A stretch of DNA of 64,000 bases from Antedon mediterranea (Eukaryota; Echinodermata; Crinoidea; Comatulida; Antedonidae). The stretch lies in assembly GCF_964355755.1 (NCBI RefSeq), contig NC_092680.1:4751001-4815000 (forward strand). The letters are read 5' to 3'. The position numbers were made by a program, and so were the translations under genes. Below are positions 60,301-64,000 of this stretch, piece after piece. The stretch's first letter is position 1; every line of letters starts with the position of its first letter. The notes under the pieces are model-generated. The model made no database searches. It was not told the origin of the DNA and was given only the letters and a program-made list of their open reading frames with translations.

Positions 60301-60644
60301 GCAATTTAAAATTGCGCAAAGATTTTCTTGCGCAATTTGAAATTGCGCAAGTTGATTGCGCAATTTGAAATTGCGCAAAAAAATCCTTGCGCAATTTTTA
60401 AATTGCGCAAGAATTCTTTGCGCAATTTCAAATTGCGCAAGGATTTTTTTGCGCAATTTCAAATTGCGCAAATCGTTCAAATCGCGCATAACAGAGGCAT
60501 TTTAAAACAAATAATTTAAAAATTATTATTAACCTCAAAAGAACACATCTTTGGAGTATAAATTATGTTTTGGATCGATTTTTCTCTGCTTCTCGATTCG
60601 AATAAGTCATCATCTTCTTCAAATCCAAAAGGTAACGAATCCAT
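57301..60644 (-). CDS. C8orf76-like protein (TPR-like helical repeats)
   Basis: Minus-strand exons in order, 60644-60534, 59427-59185, 58832-58748, 58454-58283, 57722-57650 and 57507-57301, give 296 residues with all phases matching. Features shared with the vertebrate family as I remember it: an acidic start (MDSLPFGFEEDDDLFE), QWFYEE-like CSFEWYMDQ at the exon 1/2 join, then a TPR-like helical pair (FYKQQYAEAKKHYQRGLELS, RRFVDGLARCCCYLKD), IDIHPLNAHLWKKLSDAY, and a C-terminal helical part (SSFAKLKTTKMLKE). The human protein is longer (about 380). Function is not established; TPR-like repeats suggest a binding scaffold. Exon 4 uses the donor TCAAG|GTATGG; reading past it meets a stop at about 58222. 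Exon 1 lies 1.1 kb upstream of exon 2, across an intron filled by a foldback element. It converges with the SLC66A3-like gene. Confidence 0.82.
57855..58160 (-). mobile_element. tRNA-derived SINE, reverse orientation (longest copy)
   Basis: Read on the minus strand: GGCCGAGCGGTTAAGACAGT (A box), AGCAAGGGTTCGTGGCTTC (B box, slightly diverged), then the body with ACTATAAACTGTAGGTCCAG, AAGTTCACCC and GGTTACCCTGGTATAC, and a tail region shared with 5993-6122. It lies in intron 4 of the C8orf76-like gene, between exons 4 and 5. Confidence 0.8.
59693..60494. mobile_element. 802-bp foldback/MITE-like element with TTGCGCAA palindromes
   Basis: The left end CTGTTATGCGCGATTTGAAC and the right end are perfect inverted copies over at least 44 bp. 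The outer bases are flanked by AGG on both sides (59690-59692 and 60495-60497), a possible 3-bp target duplication. Each arm is packed with a palindromic unit, TTGCGCAATTT plus its complement (about 6 TTGCGCAA on the left and 14 on the right). The middle (about 59840-60235) is unique, with a GC-rich patch. It lies in intron 1 of the C8orf76-like gene and is noncoding. Confidence 0.9.
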
Positions 60645-62033
60645 GATTCTCACAAAAAAAAACCACACAGCTCAGGAGGAGGCCTGGAGATAGTTGTTTT
60701 CAACAACATGTGTCATGTGTGTGTAATTTTCTTTAACCTTTGAACTTACCTTACTTTTGTGAGACGTGTGCGCATACCAAAATCTGACTACTGACCCGAC
60801 GACCACATGCGCGTTTTACCCGCGATAGGATCGAGCCTGGCGATAGAGAAGGTTTACCTCTCTCTCTATAGGCTGTCTGGTTGCGAAACCGTCTAAAAAA
60901 GTTTATTTTGATAAAACGAATGTATTAAGCTAAGTAGGTATTTTTTGAACCAATTTATAATTTTGTAATGTAATTATGTTATTAGTTTTAATAATTCACT
61001 CTAGTTTTATGACTTTTATAGATGAAGCTAGTTAGGGTATGTATTGTATGTTTAGGCTGCCTGGAATATCACGCATGCCGCATGCTACTGCTGTACAACT
61101 GCTGCAGAAAAACGCAGGCGGCAGGGCAACTACTTGTTTGGTTGGCTGCTTCGCAACGGTCCAAGGCTTCTTCTTCGGTTGATGTTTCCCGGTTACCGAC
61201 GATATTGACAATTGTTTATGTCTGCATTTTCTTCAATAATTATTTGAGATTTGCTAGAGTTGAGCATATAAACAAACAACAACATTATTAATTATTATAT
61301 TGATATTAGAAAATTAGGAAGGAGGCTAGCCTAGGCCTAGGTCTACACAATTTTCGTGGTATGAAAGCCGACTTGCGCAATAAGAGAGATGACAGTTGTG
61401 ACCAGCCAAGTGTAAAAAAAACAAAAATTAACAGCATTTTCAGGGATTTCAAGACACCATGTTAATTAATTATGTTTTTCATACAACTATTTTTCCCACA
61501 AGTTTTTATTTTTCAACTAATTTAAACATATGTTAGTATTTTGTTTCAATATTCCAATAAAGAAAGAATTACGAAAATCTGACTTGTTTGTAGTTTTCGA
61601 AATATAGGGTCTAAAACATCGCCGAAAATGATCGTTTTTGGCCACGAACGTTGTAAACAAATTGCGCCCTCAGTCGACAATTGTATGAACCACACCGTTT
61701 TTCGCTAAAATAATTACGTTTTATAGTAATTTATTTTATATATCAACATTGGAAATATCAATAAAATATGTTATTAAATGTTTACAAAATATATAACGTT
61801 GTTTATTTAACGGAATTCGTAGAAATTCATTGCTCTAAATTTGTGTAGTAACGATCAGTACAGACAGACCATTTGACTTCGCAGTACATGCGAGAGAAAA
61901 CATTCCGCTGTGGGTGATTCGCGTCCACCAATCAAATAGCCAGAATCCAAAATCATTCAACCGTGAGCTCTGCCGATCGCGTGAAATCTCAGCTTTGATT
62001 GGCTTACGATGACATCATATCACAAAATGGTGG
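60645..62033. other. upstream region of the C8orf76-like gene, otherwise nothing supported
   Basis: CpG-richer sequence at 60760-60870 just upstream of the start codon is a likely promoter area. Beyond it, no exon is recognised; a frame at 61022 has no features. Confidence 0.4.
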
Positions 62034-62284
62034 TTTTGTAGTTGAGCCTCACGTAATTTTCACAATTTTATTTCAAAAATGAAATAAATGGATCTCCTTT
62101 ATGGTATGTGTGATTTTTCTCTAAAAGATTTGAATAATAAAGGCTTCATATATTGAGAAACAACCTTTTTTTTGGCACTTATAATAAATATTTCTCAGAG
62201 AAAAAAGCACATGGCATGTAGAACTATATTATCTTGGCGTAGGAAGACAACAAATCCCAGGTCATGAGAGGCTCAACTACAAAA
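62034..62284. mobile_element. 251-bp inverted-repeat element
   Basis: TTTTGTAGTTGAGCCTC at 62034-62050 is exactly inverted at 62268-62284 (GAGGCTCAACTACAAAA). The interior is AT-rich and noncoding. Arms of 17 bp; no target duplication is clear. Confidence 0.65.
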
Positions 62285-62602
62285 ACAAGGTTGAATAGGG
62301 TTAGGTCACTGGACCGTTCGAAGGTTTTTGAGTAAACAATCTACCGCGTATGGTCGTACGCGCTAGACAGTACGATATTTTAAGCACATTTTTTACATGT
62401 TTGGTTAAATGTAATGAATATAAAAAATAGTTGATCTTATGGAATGATATGTAAATAAATAAATACTCAAAAGAATTATGTTTACAGTTCAATTATTTTC
62501 AGAATACTACTACATAAAAATGTGTTTACCAATGGACAAATAATCGCGTCAATGACATAGCGCGCATGGTAACGTACGCGGAGTTGAATCGTGGCAATAA
62601 CA

Positions 62603-62740
62603 ATGGAGTCAACTCTCGGTAACCCTACTATTATTAAATCCCCCAAATGTCTGAGCAAAAAAGACAACTTGCAAATGACATGTGACAATGGGTCACATAA
62701 AGTATTTAAATTTGGATTTTACTCTTTTGGAATAGACTAA
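62603..62740 (+). CDS. possible short first exon/small ORF of 45 residues, unrecognised
   Basis: An ATG in good context (ACAATGG) opens MESTLGNPTIIKSPKCLSKK and runs to TAA at 62738. CpG-rich sequence lies just upstream (62540-62600), as at a promoter. It could be the first exon of a gene running off the right side (a donor such as ACAT|GTGACA inside it is weak), or chance. I do not recognise the product. Confidence 0.2.
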   Translation: MESTLGNPTIIKSPKCLSKKDNLQMTCDNGSHKVFKFGFYSFGID

Positions 62741-64000
62741 CCTTTGGTGGTGTTTCATTAATAGCTATAATATAAGCTTATTTGTTATCCTTGCTGTCAA
62801 ATCAGGGTCGCAGTGTTATTTTTTCATGTGCAGAAGAAAAGGGCTAAACAATTTTGATGAAAGTGCTTTTTTTTATTTTAATAGAACTAGGAATAATCTA
62901 AATCTATAGTATATTATTATTATAGCCTGGAGTTTTTTTACTTTGTTTTGTTTTGTTTTTCATCAATCAATATAAAATAATAAATGAATGGTTTTGTTTG
63001 TGTGATTTATTCACTCGCGTATGGAATGTGTTCCTTCTCTGTCACAGAAATCATTGAACATGTTGTACGTCGTCGGAATAATCCATGCTGTGATCACACC
63101 AGTTTTGCGAATATCTTTTTTTTTTCTCGCCAATTGACATCACCAATCACCATTTGCAAATAGTAGAATAACATTAACATAGAGAACAGTGTTTAATGTC
63201 TAGGCCTGTAGTAGACGGAAATCATGATCTTGAACTGTTTTATCTGGATTAGAGGCTATGTGTGAACATAACCTTGTAATTATTATTGATAACCTGTGTA
63301 CTATTAAATTATGGTGTTTATTTGTTTATATAAAATGTTAGTTAAATAGTAAATGAGATTATAACATTAAGATATGGTAAAGTAATTGAGCACAACATAC
63401 TATAGTATAATGTTGGTTCTCCCCACCATGGGGTAGGGGGCTGTGGCACAAATACTTAGTGTCTGAGTGCCTGATATCAGCCCCTGATACTCACACTGGT
63501 GACAAACAAACTTTATATTTTTGTCAAGATATTTAAACTGAAACATTAAATTAGATTGTAACCAAGGGAAAATTTATTTTAGGCCAAATCAGTCTTTTTT
63601 TTAAATTTCTGTATACAAATAGCAGTGCTGCAGCTAATGGCTGAATTCAGTTGCTTTACTGTACATTAAAAATAGCACACATTATAAACATTGAGAGAGG
63701 AGAGGGATTTAAAATTGAAATTAAAATTTAACAATTTAATTTGATTTTAATTTGATTTACATAAATTGTTTATATTTATTATTACTGTTTGTTTCACTGT
63801 CAGTCACCAATTTTTCAATAAATCAATTTTTTTTAGTCCATTATAAGACAGGTGTTCATTTCAGAACCTATCATAAACCAGTCTGAGATCAACATTTTTC
63901 CCTTTCTTTACACTAATAGAGTATCACTGAACTTTTTGAAAAATTCTCCTCTTTGAGTTTATTGACTGTAATTCTATTTTTAGTTATTTAAATTTACTTG
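62741..64000. other. AT-rich noncoding end of the window, nothing supported
   Basis: No exon, RNA gene or defined repeat recognised. Confidence 0.4.

Noticed and set aside
60271-60519. Repeated RNFKLRK/AQFEIAQ frames on both strands
   Set aside because: Product of the TTGCGCAATTT palindromes of the foldback element.

Overview
This is a window of AT-rich animal nuclear DNA. Genes are split by GT-AG introns and there is much interspersed repeat. The mix of a DIRS-type retroelement, a Rex1/Babar-like LINE, tRNA-derived SINEs, many short inverted-repeat elements and scattered GGCCTAG motifs suggests a marine invertebrate deuterostome, possibly an echinoderm. That placement is inference. No prokaryotic system, CRISPR array or defence island was seen.

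Five protein-coding genes can be reconstructed, and their reading phases agree at every proposed splice site. (1) 649-1356, minus: first coding exon of a CYP2-clan cytochrome P450; the rest lies off the left edge. (2) 3029-7501, plus: a five-exon, 617-residue BTB-BACK-Kelch protein of the KLHL6/24/35/38 group. (3) 48277-49898, plus: a three-exon, 194-residue neuronal calcium sensor of the hippocalcin/neurocalcin type. (4) 53857-56843, plus: a seven-exon, 222-residue PQ-loop-family membrane protein like SLC66A3. (5) 57301-60644, minus: a six-exon, 296-residue protein like vertebrate C8orf76. Genes 4 and 5 converge, with stop codons only 457 bp apart.

The middle of the window (about 8-46.7 kb) has no recognisable host coding exon. 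It holds a 5,134-bp DIRS-like tyrosine-recombinase retrotransposon at 18951-24084. Its inverted terminal repeats and internal complementary region are intact, but its gag, RT/RNase H and recombinase frames are broken. The region also holds solo or deleted relatives of its terminal repeat, about eleven copies of one short inverted-repeat family, six tRNA-derived SINE copies and several tandem arrays, including a 17-bp and a 21-bp minisatellite. This long stretch may partly be a 5' intron of the calcium sensor gene, whose coding exon 1 starts just after a splice acceptor.

Three observations deserve a second look. An 802-bp foldback element inside intron 1 of the C8orf76-like gene carries about 20 TTGCGCAA sites. 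The DIRS ends can be read to the base from the internal complementary region. The gene set (KLHL, HPCA/NCALD-type, SLC66A3, C8orf76) resembles genes split between human 8q22-q24 and 2p25, which suggests an old linkage group.
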